Under the pieces are notes generated by a model. It saw only the letters and a program-made list of their open reading frames with translations, did no database searches and had not been told where the DNA came from. The translations under genes and the position numbers were made by a program. Source: Sapria himalayana (taxonomy: Eukaryota; Streptophyta; Magnoliopsida; Malpighiales; Rafflesiaceae). Taken from it: DNA of 64,000 bases. Shown here one piece after another: positions 13,056-26,680 of this stretch (position 1 is the stretch's first letter; every line of letters starts with the position of its first letter). The stretch lies in the NCBI GenBank assembly GCA_029783825.1, contig JAREIK010002657.1, positions 111,711-175,710 on the forward strand. Direction: 5' to 3'.

Positions 13056-14160
13056 TTTTGCACTTTTATAATCAAATGACTAAGTGTTAAATTTAAATTG
13101 AACTTCACAACTTTTAGGAATGTCACAGATTAATATTTTTGTATATGAAACACAAAGTCATGACTCAAGGGATGAGTTTTGGATTTAGTCTCTTTCTTGC
13201 TTTAGATTATTGTAGCAATAGCAATGGTCATGATTGTATATTTTGTCTTGAGAACACAAAATAATATCTATGAGAATATGCCATAACTTGTGTCTCTCTG
13301 TTGAACATATTGTTATGGCATTAAGAATGATCATGAATACATATTTAATCAATATAATACTGGGTTACAGTACTAGATATAACCATAGCTTGTGCATTTT
13401 ATCTTTATATTTTAAAGCCATTGCACTAGGAATGATTTTAACTTTGGACATTCCTCAAAAGCAAAAGTTATGACCCTAGAAATAGTTAAAGCTCTAGTAC
13501 TACTCTTTATAACTTTCTATCACTATAATTTTTGGGATTGGAAATATCACCATGGTTTTTCCCATTGATTTGTGACCTCAAGTGTCAATATTTAAGACTA
13601 ATATTTTGAGCAATGATTAAAACCTTTTATACATTTGAATATGATTCATTTACACCTTTTTGGCTATTATGAGCTTGTATACATAACTCATTTAATATAA
13701 AAAGAAAGAATGATACTTTTCATATCCATGAAGATATAAAAAAAGGCTTAGACATGCCAATAAAATAAATTTTTTGATTCTTGATTAAAAGAGAGCCCAT
13801 ACTTCTTGCCCTGCTCAAACTCCCCAAGGGCTAGTTTGTTCTAATAGGCTACAAGGTAGTTATTTTTTAGAGGTGAACTATGTTTTAAAAAAATTGCTTT
13901 GAGTGTGTGCATGAGAGATAATTTAGTAGAAATTACAATAATCAATATAAATAGCAACCTCAACAACTAGCTATTTCAACACATAGGGGTACAACTTTGG
14001 TTTAGTCTGTTAGCATACATGAGTCAAATTACCTTTGATAACCTAGTGATTCAACATCAAATATGATGAGACATAATAGAGATAAAGTAAAAGCTCCTAT
14101 TATTTTGGGTAGAGCTTTAGCAATCATTCTAGAGTTGAGAGAGGAACAAAATAAATTATT
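13056..14160 (+). other. Right part of cassette A, unknown sequence with a small shared open frame
   Basis: This ~1.1-kb stretch of moderate A+T is present in all three cassettes. The longest frame, 13,270-13,473 (+), encodes 67 residues starting MRICHNLCLS. The same frame is open in copy B (37,389-37,682, -, 97 aa) and copy C (42,925-43,164, -, 79 aa), both of which start 12 codons earlier at MYILSL. In copy A that earlier start is followed by a TGA stop, and in B the C-terminus differs because of a shift. I recognise no domain. Sharing the frame is expected from copying alone, so I do not call a gene. Confidence 0.5.
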
Positions 14161-14693
14161 TTAATTATTTCGTATAATTTTAATTTTTATTTTAATTATT
14201 TATCAGTTTATTTTTATTGAAATATTAATTACAAAATAAATTATTAGTGAGACAGATCTAATTTAAATTAAACTGGTATACCCTAAATAATAAATCTCAT
14301 TTTTTTTTCATTATAATTTTAAATATTCATTTTAATTATTTATTTGTTTATTTTTATATAAATATTAATTAAAAAATAAATTATGAGTTAGACAAATATA
14401 ATTTATATAAATTATTTTTAATCAATAAAATATAGATAAACTTTTTAAAATAAAAAAATTACAAAACAAAAAATTATTATATAGTAATATATTTTGGTTT
14501 TCTTATGAATCATTTTATGTTTTTAATTATATTTTAATTGATATCTATTATATTAATAATAGATTATTAATATATATCATTATTAGAATATTAATCACTA
14601 ATATTGTTTATATTGAATTTATATGAAATATAAATATAATGATTATTATAACTAAATATTGAATTCGCTTTTGAAAAAAATTTAAAAATTATT

Positions 14694-14725
14694 ATATTTT
14701 CAAAGGTTATAACCTTTGAAAATAT
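14694..14725. repeat. Perfect 32-bp palindrome of a satellite unit (example 2)
   Basis: This is identical to the 4,397-4,428 element: core CAAAGGTTATAACCTTTG flanked by ATATTTT and AAAATAT. Both belong to the unit type that continues with ATCAAAAAATAAT. Perfect symmetry is kept although the surrounding unit bodies have diverged. Confidence 0.9.
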
Positions 14726-17700
14726 CAAAAAATAATATAAATAAATTTTTTGTTATTTTATTTTTTAAATAAAACCTATAAACCACTAAATGCATACACA
14801 ATTAAATCAATATACTTCTAAACCCCATAATACCTAAATACATAAACCATTAAATTACTATATAATTCATAATAATTAATAAATCTAACTTTTATTTCTT
14901 TTTATTATAATATTAAATATTCATTTAATTATTTATTAGTTTATTTTTATAAAAATATTTATTACAAAATAAATTATGAGTAAGACAAATATAATTTAAA
15001 TAATTTATTTTTAATCAAAAAAGATATATACGCTTATAAAAGAAGTAAAATTTAAAAATTAAAAATTATTATTCAGTAATATATTTTATTTTAATCTTGA
15101 ATCAATTTGGGTTTTGTAAATATCTATTAATTAATATCTATCTTATTATTAATAGTTTATTAATTTAATTTTTGATCATTATTATAATAACTATCAATAA
15201 AATTGTTTATATTGAATTTATATGATATATGATTATTAATAATATTATAACTAAATATTGTATTTACATTTCATAAGATTTTCAATCTCAAAACCATTAA
15301 ACTGGTATACATTAATAATAAATCATAACTCTCATTTTAATTTTTATTCGGTATAATTTAAAATTTTTATTTTAATTAGTTATCTGTTTATTTTTATAAA
15401 AATATTTATAACATAATAAATTATTAGTGAGATAGATATAATTTAAATAATTTATATTTCATCAAAAAAAATATAAGATTATAAAAATAGGCACAAAAAT
15501 TAAAAACAAAAATTTATTATTTAGTAGAATATTTTATTTTGATTTTGAATCATTTTAGTTTTTGCAATTATATTTTAATTTATATCATTCTTATTAATAA
15601 TAGTTTATAATTTTTTATTGATAATTATTATAATATCAATTAATAAAATTATTTATATTGAGTTTAAATTATATATAATTATTAAGATTATTTAAACTAA
15701 ATATTATATTCACATTTTAAAAAAATTAAAAATTATTATACTTTCAAAGGTTATAACTTTCAAAAATTAAAAAAAATCAAAAAATTAAATTTTTAATTTT
15801 TTCATTCTTTAAATAAAAACTATAAATCACTAAAGGCCTAAACACTTAAATCAATAAACCCAAAAACACCTAAATACCTAAACCATTAAAATTGTATATC
15901 TTGAATAATAAATAATAAATAATAAATCTCACTTTTATTTGTATTCATTATAATTGTAAATATTCATTTTAATTATTTTTTAGGTTATTTTTATAGAATT
16001 ATAAATTACAAAATATATTATGAGGAAGACAAATATAATTTAAATAATATACATTTAAGAACAAAAAATATAAACTTATAAAAAGAAGCAAAACATCAAA
16101 AACATTATTATTTAGTAATTTACTTTAGGTTGATTTTGAATAAATTTAGGTTTTGCAAATATATTTTAAATAATATCTATCTTATTTATAATAGTTTATT
16201 AATTTATTTTTTGATCATTAATATAATATCTATCAATATAATTGTTTATATTGAATTTATATGATATATAATTATTAATATTATCATAACTAAATATAGT
16301 ATTCATATTTAAAAAAAATTTAAAAATTGTTATATTTCCAAAGGTTTTAACCTTAAAAAATGAGAAAACATAACAAAAAATAAATTTTTTGTTATGTCAT
16401 TGTTTAAATAAAACTTATAAACCATTAAATACCTACACACATAAATCTCTAAACTCCTAAACCCTGAAGCCCCTAAATACTTAAACCTTTAAACTCGTAA
16501 ACCACAAATATAATTTAAATAATTTATTGAAATATTAATTACAAAATAAATTATGAGTGATACAAATATAATTTAAATAATTTATTTTTTATCAAAAAAA
16601 AATATAATCTTATATAATGAGGCAAAAACTAAAAAACAAAATTTATTATTTAGTAATATATTTACTTTGATTTTTAATCATTTTAGTTTTAGTAATTAAA
16701 TTTTAATTTATATCTATCATATTAATAATAGTTTTGTAATTTATTTTTTGATAATTGATATAATATCTATCAATAAAATTATTTATATTTAGTTTATATC
16801 ATATATTGTTATAATAATTATTATTAATAAATATTGTATTCACATTTTTAAAAAATTTTAAAATTATTATATTTTCAGACGTTATAACCTTTACAATTTT
16901 GAAAAAATATCAAAAATAATTTATTTGTTATTTCATTGTTTAAATAAAACCTATAACTACTAAATGCCTAAATACTTGAATGAATACCTTCTAAATCTCG
17001 AAAACCCTAATTATATAATTTTTTTAATCATATATATCCTAAATAAAAACCAATAAATCTCATTTTAATTTTTTTTATTATAATTTTAAATATTCATTTT
17101 AATTATTTATTTGTTTATTTTTATATAAATATTAATTAAAAAATAAATTATAAGTTAGACAGATATTATTTATATAAATTATATTCATCAAAAAAATATA
17201 GATAAACTTATTAAAAGAAAAAAAAATAAAAAATAAAAAATTATTATATAGTAATATAATTTGATTTGCTTCTGAATCATTTTAAGTTTTGTAATTATAT
17301 TTTAATTGATATCTATATTATTAATAATTGATTATATTTTTATTTTTTCATAATTATTAGTATATTTATCAATAAAATTATTTATATTGAATTTATATGA
17401 AATATAAATATAATGATCATTATAACTAAATATTGAATTCACTTTTGAAAAACAATTTAAAAATTATTATATTTTCAAATGTTATAACCTTTGAAAATAT
17501 CAAAAATTAATAAAAATAAATTTTTTGTTATTTTATTTTTAAAATAAAACATATAACCTCTAAATGCATACACAATTAAATCAGTAAACTCCTAAACCCC
17601 TTAATACCTAAATACATAAACTATTAAACCGCTATATAATACATAATAATTAATAAATCTAATTTTTATTTATATTTATTATTATTTTAAACATTCATTT

Positions 17701-18070
17701 TAATTATTTATTAGTTTAATTTTAATGAAATATTTATTACAAAATAAATTATGAGTTCGACAAATATAATTTAAATAATTTATTTTTAATCAAAATATAT
17801 ATATATGCTTATAAATGAAGTTAAATTTAAAAATTAAAAATTATTATTCAGTAATATATTTTACTTTAATATTGAATCAATTTGGGGTTTCTAAATATTT
17901 TCTAATTAATATCTATCTTATTATTTATTGTTTATTAATTAAATTTTTGATCATTATTATAATATCTATCAATAAAATTGTTTATATTGAATTTATATTA
18001 TGTATAATTATTAATATTATTATAACTAAATATTGTATTCACATTTCAGAAAATCTTAAATTTTATTATA

Positions 18071-18096
18071 TTTTCAGAGGCTATAACCTCTGAAAA
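18071..18096. repeat. Palindrome variant with paired changes in both arms
   Basis: The arms read TTTTCAGAGG and CCTCTGAAAA instead of TTTTCAAAGG and CCTTTGAAAA. An A-to-G change in the left arm is therefore matched by a T-to-C change in the right arm. The same paired variant occurs at 5,000-5,025. The two copies also share other unit-specific variants, so they probably descend from one event. Confidence 0.8.
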
Positions 18097-19030
18097 TGAG
18101 AAAATATTACAAATTTTTTTTGTTATTTTATTGTTTAAATAAAACCTATAAAATACTAAATGCATGAAAAAATAAATCTCTTAACTCCTAAATATCAAAA
18201 CCATTAAACTAGTATACATTAATAATAAATCATAAATTCATTTTAATTTTTATTCAGTATAATTTTAAATTTAATTAATTATCAGTTTATTTTTATAGAA
18301 ATATTAATTACAAATTAAATTATTAGTGAGACAGAACTAATTTAAATTAAATCAGTACTCCCTAAATAATAAATAATAAATCTCATTTTTTTTCATTATA
18401 ATTTAAATATTCATTTTAATTATTTATTCGTTTATTTTTATATAAATATTAATAACAAAATAAATTAGATTTACCCAAATAAAATTTATATAAATTATAT
18501 TTAATCAAAAAAATATAGATAAACTTTTTAAAAGAAAAAAAAATTCAAAACAAAAAATTATTATATAGTAATATATTTGCTTTGCTTCTGAATCATTTTA
18601 AGTATTTTAATTATATTTTAATTGATATCTATCTTATTAATTATAGATTATTAATTTATTGTTTGATCATTATTAGAATATTTTTCAATAAAAATGTTTA
18701 TATTGAATTTATATGATATATAAATATAAATATTATTATAACTAAATATAGTATTCACTTTTCAAAAAAATTTAAAATTATTATATTTTCAAAGATTATA
18801 ACATTTGAAAATGTCAAAAAATAAAAAAAATAATTTTTTTGTTATTTCTTTGTTTAAATAAAACCTATACACAACTAAATGTCTAAGCACGTAAATCACT
18901 AAACTACAAAATCGTGATACCCCTATATAGATAATCCTTTTAACCAGAATACCCTAAATAATAATTAATAAATCTATTTTTATTTGTTTTCATTATAATT
19001 TAAAAAATTAATTTTTATTGTTTAGTTTAT

Positions 19031-19050
19031 TATATATATATATATATATA
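19031..19050. repeat. (TA)10 microsatellite inside a satellite unit
   Basis: Twenty bases of pure alternating TA sit in the body of one unit type. The same position is expanded to a smaller degree in related units at 25,433-25,449 and, on the opposite orientation, near 60,306-60,321. It marks that subfamily. Confidence 0.8.
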
Positions 19051-22000
19051 TTTATTATAAAATAAATTATGAGTTAAAATATAATTTATTAAAAATATTT
19101 TTCATCAAAAAATAGATAAACTTATAAAAATCATAAAAATTTAAAAACAAATATTATAATTTAGTGAATTATTTTGTTTTGCTTTTGAATCATTTTATGA
19201 TTTGATATTATATTTTAAGTAATATCAATCTTATTTATAATAGATTTTAATTTATTTTTTGATAATTATTAGAATATCTATCAATAAAATTGTTTATATT
19301 GATTTAAATGATATATAATTATTATGATTATTATAAATATATATTGTATTCACTTTTGAAAAGAAATTTAAAAATTATTATATTTTCAAAGGTTATAACC
19401 TTATAAAATTAGTAAAAATAATAAAAATAAATTTTTTGTTATTTCATTTTAAAATAAAACCTATAGATTATTAAACGCTTACTTACTTAAATCACTAAGC
19501 TAATAGACCCCGTAACCCCTAAATACATAAACATTTTAACAGCTATATACTACTTAATAAATAATAAATCTAATTTTTATTTCTATTTATTATAATTTCA
19601 TATATTCATTTTAATTATTTATAGGTTAATTATTTAGATAAATTAAATACAAATTAAATTTTTAGTGAAACAAATAATTTTTAAATAATTTATTTTTAAT
19701 CAATGAAAAATATAAGCTTATAAAACGAAGGAAATATTTGAAAATTAAATATTATTATTTAGTAATATATTTTGATTTGATTTTGAATCATTTTGTGTTA
19801 TGTAAATATAATTTAATTAATATTTATATTATTAATAATATTTTATTAATTTAATTTTTGATCATTATTATACTATCTATCATTAAAATTGTTTAAATTG
19901 AATTTATATGATATATAATTAGTAAGATTAATATAATTATACATGGTATTCACTTTGCAAAAAATTTTAAAAATATTTTATTTTCAAATTTTATAACCTT
20001 TGAAAATCAGATAAAATAATTTTTTTTTATTTTTATAAAATAAATAAAAACTATAAACCACTAAATGCCTAAAAACATAAATTGCTAAACTCCTAAACGA
20101 CAAAACTCCTAAATTAACAATCAAAAAACTAGTATACCATATATAATAAATCATAAATCTCATTTTAATTTGTATTCATTATAATTTTAAATATTCATTT
20201 TAATTATTTATTATTTTATTTTTTATAGAAATATTAATTACAAAATAAATAAAGAGTGAAACAAATATAATTTTAATAATTTATTTTTAATCAAAAAACA
20301 AATATAAGCTATACAAAGAAGTTAAAATTTAAAACAAAAAATTATCATATAGTAATATATTTTACTTTGATTTTGAATCTTTATAGGTTTTGCATTTATA
20401 TTTTAATTGCTATCAATCTCATTAATAATAGTTTATTAATTTATTTTTTGATCATTATTATAATATCTATCAATAAAATTACTTATATTGAATTTAAATG
20501 TCTTATAAATATTAAGATTATTATAACTAACTATTATATTTACATTTGAAAAAAATTTAAAAATTATTATATTTTCAAAGGTTATAACCTTCAAAAATGA
20601 TAAAAAATCACAAAAAATAATTATTTTATTATTTAAATAAAACTTATAAACCACTAAATGCCTAATCATTTAAAAATCTAGACTCCTTAACACCAAAACC
20701 CCCAAATACTTAAACCATTAAACCTATATAACCTAAATAATAAATAATAAATTTCATTTTTATTTGTAATCATTATAATTTTAAATATTCATTTTAATTA
20801 TTTTTTAGTTTATTTTTATAGAAATATTAATTACAAACTAAATAATGAGTGCGACATCATTTAAATATATTATTTTTTTGAAAAACAAATAAGCTTATAA
20901 AAATAAACAAATTTTGAAAAATTTAAAATTTTATTTAGTAATATAATTTACTTTGATTTTGAATTATTTGTGTTCTGCAAAATATATTAATTAATATCTA
21001 TCTTATTAATAATAGTTTATAATTTAGTATTCGATCATTATAATAATATATATTAATAAACTTTTTTATATTAAATTTACATCAAATATAATTATTAAGA
21101 TTATTATAACTAAGTATTGTATTCATATTTTAGAAAGATTAAAAAATATTATATTTTCAAAGGTTATGACCTTTCAAAATCACGAAAATTCATAAAAATA
21201 AATTTTTTGTTATTTCATTGATTAAATAAAACCTATAAACTCCTAAATGTGCTAACATATAAATCAATAAACTCCTTAACCCCAAAACCACAAAAAACAT
21301 AAACCATTAAATAGGTATACCCTAAATAATAAATCATATATCTTTTTTTATTAGTATTCATTATAATTTTAAATATTCATTTTACTTATTTATCAATTTA
21401 TTTTTATAGAATATTATTTACAAAATAAATTATTAGTGTGATTGATATAATTTAAATAATTTATTTTTCATCAAAAAAATATATATGCTTATAAAATGAT
21501 GTAAAATTTTTAAAATAAAAAATTATTATTAAGTAATGTATCTTATTTTGATTTTGAATCATTTTAGATTCTATAATTATATTTTAATTTATATCATTCG
21601 TATTAATACTAGTTTATTAATTTATTTATTGATCATTATTATAATATCTATTGATAAAATTATTTATATTTAGCTTAAATTATATAAAATTATTACGATT
21701 ATTATAACTAAATATTATATTCACATTTAAAAAAATTTAAAATTATAATATTTTCAAAGGTTATAACCTTCAAAAATTAAAAAAAATCAAAAAATTAAAT
21801 TTTTTGTTTTTTAATTCTTTATATAATAACTATAAATCACTAAAGCTCTATACACTTAAATCACTAAAGTCTTTAACCTAAAAACACCTAAATACTTAAA
21901 CCATTAAACCGGTATATCCTGAATATAAATAATAAATCTCAAAATTATTGGTATTCATTATAATTTTGAATAATTATTTTAATTATTTATTAGTTTTTTA

Positions 22001-25000
22001 TTATAGAATTATAAATTCTAAAATAAATTATGAGTAAGACAAATTAATTTAAATAATTTATTTATAATAACAAAAATATAAAGTTATAAAAAAACCAAAA
22101 CATTAAAAAATTATTATTAAGTAATATATTTTACTTTGATTTTGAATAAATTTAGATTTTACAAATATATTTTAATAATATCTATCTTATTAATAATAGT
22201 TTATTAAATTTTTTTTGATCATTATTATAATATCTAACAATGTAATTATTTATATTGAATTTAAATGACTTATAATTATTAAGATTATTATAACTAAATA
22301 TTATATTTACATTTGAAAAAAAATTTAAAAATTATTATATTTTCAAAGGTTATAACCTTCAAAAATTAAAAAAAATACTAAAATTAAATTTTTTGTTATA
22401 TCATTGTTTAAATAAAACTTATAGACCACTAAATGCTTAAACACTTAAACCTATAAACTCCTAAACACAAAAGCCCCTAAATACTTAAACCTTTAAACTC
22501 GTAAACCTTAAATATAATTTAAATAATTTATTAAAATATTAATTACCAAATAAATTATGGGTGATACAAATATAATTTAAATAATTTATTTTTTATCAAA
22601 AAAAAAATATAAGCATATAAAATGAAGCTAAAACTAAAAAAAATTATTATTTAGTAATAAATTTTAGTTGGATTTTGAATATTTTATTTTTTGTAATTAT
22701 ATTTTAATTTTATATCTATCATATTAATAATAGCATAATAATTTACTTTTTGATAATTGATATCATATCTATCAATAAAATTGTTTGTATTTAGTTTATA
22801 TTATATATAATTATAATGATTATTATTACTAAATATTGTATTATCATTGTTAAAAAATTTTAAAATTATTATATTTTCAAAGGTTATACCCTTTGAAACT
22901 GTGAAAAAATATCAAAAATATTTTTTTTGTTATTAAATTGTTTAAATAAAACCTATAAACCACTAAATGCCTAAAAACATAAATCGCTAAAGTCATAAAC
23001 GAAAAAACCTCTAAATACTGAAAAAATTAAACTGGTATACATTAATAATAATTCATAAATCTCATTTTAATTTTTATTCAGTATAATTTTAAATTTTTAT
23101 TTTAATTATTTATCAGTTTATTTTTATAGAAATATTAGTTACAAAATAAATTATTAGTGAGACAGAACTAATTTAAATAATTTATTATTTATTAAAAAAA
23201 TATATATGCTTATAAAAAGAGGCAAAATTTTAAAATCAAAAATTTATTATTTTGTAATTAATTTTATTTTGATTTTGAATCATTTTAGTTTTTGTAATTA
23301 TATTTTAATTTATAACATTCATATTAATAATAGTTTATTAATTTTTTATTGATCATTTTTATAATATATATAAATAAAATTATTTATATTGAATTTACAT
23401 TATATATAATTATTAAGAATATTATAACTAAATATTATATTATCATTTAAATAAAATTAAAAATTATTATATTTTCAAAGGTTATAACCTTCAAAAATTA
23501 AAAAAAATAAAAAAATTTAATTTTTTATTTTTGCATTCTTAAAATAAAAACTATAAATCACTATAGTCCTAAACACTTAAATCACTAAACCCCAAAACAC
23601 CTAAATACTTAAACCATTAAACTAGTATATCCCGAATAATAAATAATACATCTAAATTTTATTTGTATTCATTATAATTGTAAATATTCATTTTAATTAT
23701 TTATTAGTTTATTTTTATAGAATTATAAATTAAAAATAAATTATGTGGAAGACAAATATAATTTAAATAATTTACTTTTAATAACAAAAAATATAAACTT
23801 ATAAAAAGAAGCAAAACATCAAAAAAATTATTATTTAGTATTATATTTTACTTTGATTTTGAATAAATTTACCTTTAGCAAATATATTTTAAAAAATATC
23901 TATCTTTTTAATAATAGTTTATTAATTTATTTTATGATCATTAATATAATATCTGTCAATATAATTGATTATATTGAATTAACATGATATATAATTATTA
24001 AGATTATCATAACTAAATATTTTCCCATTTAAAAAAAATTTAAAAATTATTATATTTTCAAAGGTTATAACCTTCAAAAATAAGAAAAAATAATAAAAAT
24101 AAATTTTTTGTTATATCTTTGTTTAAATAAAATTTATAAACCAATAAATGCATAAATACATAAATCTTTAAACTCCTAAACCCCGAAGCCCCTAAATACA
24201 TAAATCTTTAAACTCGTAAACATTAAATATAATTTAATTAATTTATAGAAATATTAATTACTAAATAAATTATGAGTGACAAATATAATTAAAATAATAT
24301 ATTTTCTTCAAAAAAATATATAAGCTTATAAAATGATGCAAAACCAAAAAAAATTATTATTTAGTAATAAATTTTACTTTGATTTTGAATCATTTTAGGT
24401 TTTTTAATTATATTTTAATTTATATCTATCATATTAATAATAGTTTATTAATTTATTTTTTGATAATTGATATAATATTTATCAATAAAATTTTATATAT
24501 TTATTTTATATTATATATAATTATAATAATTAATATTACTAAATATTGTATTCGAATTTTTAAAAAATTTTAAAATTATTATATTTTCAAATGTTATGAC
24601 ATTTGAAAATTTCAAAAATATCAAAAATTAATTTTTTGTTATTTCATTGTTTAAATAAAAGCTATGAACAATTAAATGCCTAAATACATAAATCAATAAC
24701 TTCTAAATCTTGAAAACCCTAAATAGATAAATATTTTTAAATAGATATATCCTAAATAATAAATAATAAATCTCATTTTTATTTTTTTAATTATAATTTT
24801 AAATATTCATTTTAATTATTTATTTGTTTATTTTATATAAATATTAAATACAAAATAAATTATAAGTTAGATAAATATAATTTATATAAATTATTTTTCA
24901 ACAAAAAAATATAGATAAACTTATTAAAAGAATAAAAAAATTAAAAACAAAAAATTATTATATAGTAATATATTTTTCTTTGTTTCTGAATCATTTTAGG

Positions 25001-25239
25001 TTTTGTAATTATATTTTAATTGAAATCAAAGTTATTAATAATAGATTATTAATTTATTTTTTGATCATTATTAGAATAGTTATCAATAAATATATTTATA
25101 TTTAAGTTATATGATATATAAATTTAATAATTATAATAACTAAATATTGAATTAACTTTTGAAAAAAAATTTTAAATTATTATATTATCAAAATTATAAC
25201 CATTGAACATATGAAAAAAGAAAAAGAAAATTTTTTTAT

Positions 25240-26680
25240 TATTTCATTGTTTAAATAAAACCTATAAATCACTAAATGCCTAAAGACTTAAATGATTAAA
25301 CTACAAAATCCCGAAAGCCCTATATAGATAATCATTTAAACGGGTATCCCCTAAATAATAATTAATGAATCTCATTTTTATTTGTTTTCATTGTAATTTA
25401 AAAAATTCATTTTGGTTATTTAGTTTTTTATTTATATATATATATATATTAATTATAAAATAAATTATGAATTAAAAATATAATTTATAAAAATTTATTT
25501 TTCATCAAAAAATAGATGAGCTTATAAAAAGAATAAAAATTTAAAAACAAATAATTATTATTAAGTAATACATTTTGCTTTGCTTTTAAATCATTTTAGG
25601 TTTTGATATTATATTTTAAGTAATATCAATCTTATTCATAATAGATTTTTAATTTATTTTTTGATAATTATTAGAATATCTATCAATAAAATTGTTTATA
25701 TTGAATTTATATGATATTTAATTATTATGATTATTATAAATAAATATTGCATTCACTTTTGAAAAAAATTTAAATATTATTTTATTTTCAAAGGTTATAA
25801 CCTTTGAAAATATCAAAAGATAATAAAAATAATTTTTTTTTATTTTTTTTCTTAAATAAAACCTATAAACCACTAAATGCATACACAGTTAAATCAGTAA
25901 ACTCCTAAACCCCGTAATGCCAAAATACATAAACCATTAAACTGATATATACTACTTAATAATTAATAAATCTAATTTATATATCTATTTATTATAATTA
26001 TAAATATTCATTATAATTATTTATTATTTTATTTTTATTGAAATAATAATTACAAAATAAAGTATGAGTGCGACAAATATAATTTAATTAATTTATTTTT
26101 AATAAAAAAATATACGGTGTTAAAAGATGTAAAGATTTAAAAATTAAAAATTATTATCCAGTAATATATTTTACTTTAATTTTGAATCAATTTGGGTTTT
26201 GTAAATATTTTTTAATTAATATCTATGTTTTTATTAATAGTTTATTAATTAAATTTTTGATCATTATTATATTATCTATCAATAAAATTGTTTATATTGA
26301 ATTTATATGATATATAATTATTAATAATATTAAAACTAAATTTTGTATTCACATTTCAAAAAATTGTAAATATTATTATATTTTCAAAGGTTATAACCTA
26401 TGAAAATGATAATCAAATTATAGAATATTTTTTTTGTTATTTTATATTTTTATATAAAACCTATAAACCACTAAAAGCCTAAAAACATAAATCGCTAAAC
26501 TTCTAACGACAAAACATCTAAATACTTAAACTATTAAACTGATATACATTAATAATAAATCTTAAATCTCATTTTTATTTTTATTCAATATAATTTTAAA
26601 TTTTTATTTTAATTATTTATCAGTTTATTTTTATAGAAAAATTAATTACAAAAAAAATTATTAGTGAGACGGATCTAATT
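25240..26680 (+). repeat. Higher-order repeat block, copy 1 (offset about 4.47 kb)
   Basis: Three consecutive units here match three consecutive units beginning at about 29,720, at a constant offset of 4.47-4.48 kb. Shared variants include TATATAGATAATC, TTTTGATATTATATTTTAAG, GCATACACAGTTAAATCAGT-like, TTATCCAGTAATATATTTTA and CTAAAAGCCTAAAAACATAA. Keeping the order over more than one unit points to duplication of a multi-unit block rather than independent unit exchange. Confidence 0.75.

Larger units (their letters stand above)
11680..14160 (+). other. Non-satellite cassette, copy A
   Basis: About 2.48 kb of ordinary-composition DNA interrupts the satellite. It begins TGATACTGCTCCACCACACA and ends near TTGAGAGAGGAACAAAATAA, where the satellite resumes (TATAATTTTAATTTTTATTT). 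Three parts can be distinguished: a GC-richer part ending in AATAAA and poly(A), a telomere-like tract, and a ~1.1-kb part of moderate A+T. Copies B and C are its reverse complement at 36,745-39,230 and 42,230-44,054 with the same end points. I see no terminal inverted repeats, LTRs or transposase, so it is not recognisable as an autonomous element. It lies in the satellite's own orientation in all three copies. Confidence 0.85.

Noticed and set aside
11680..14160. Cassette as an autonomous transposon
   Set aside because: There are no inverted or direct terminal repeats and no enzyme frame, and all copies share satellite junctions, so the number of copies is explained by array duplication.
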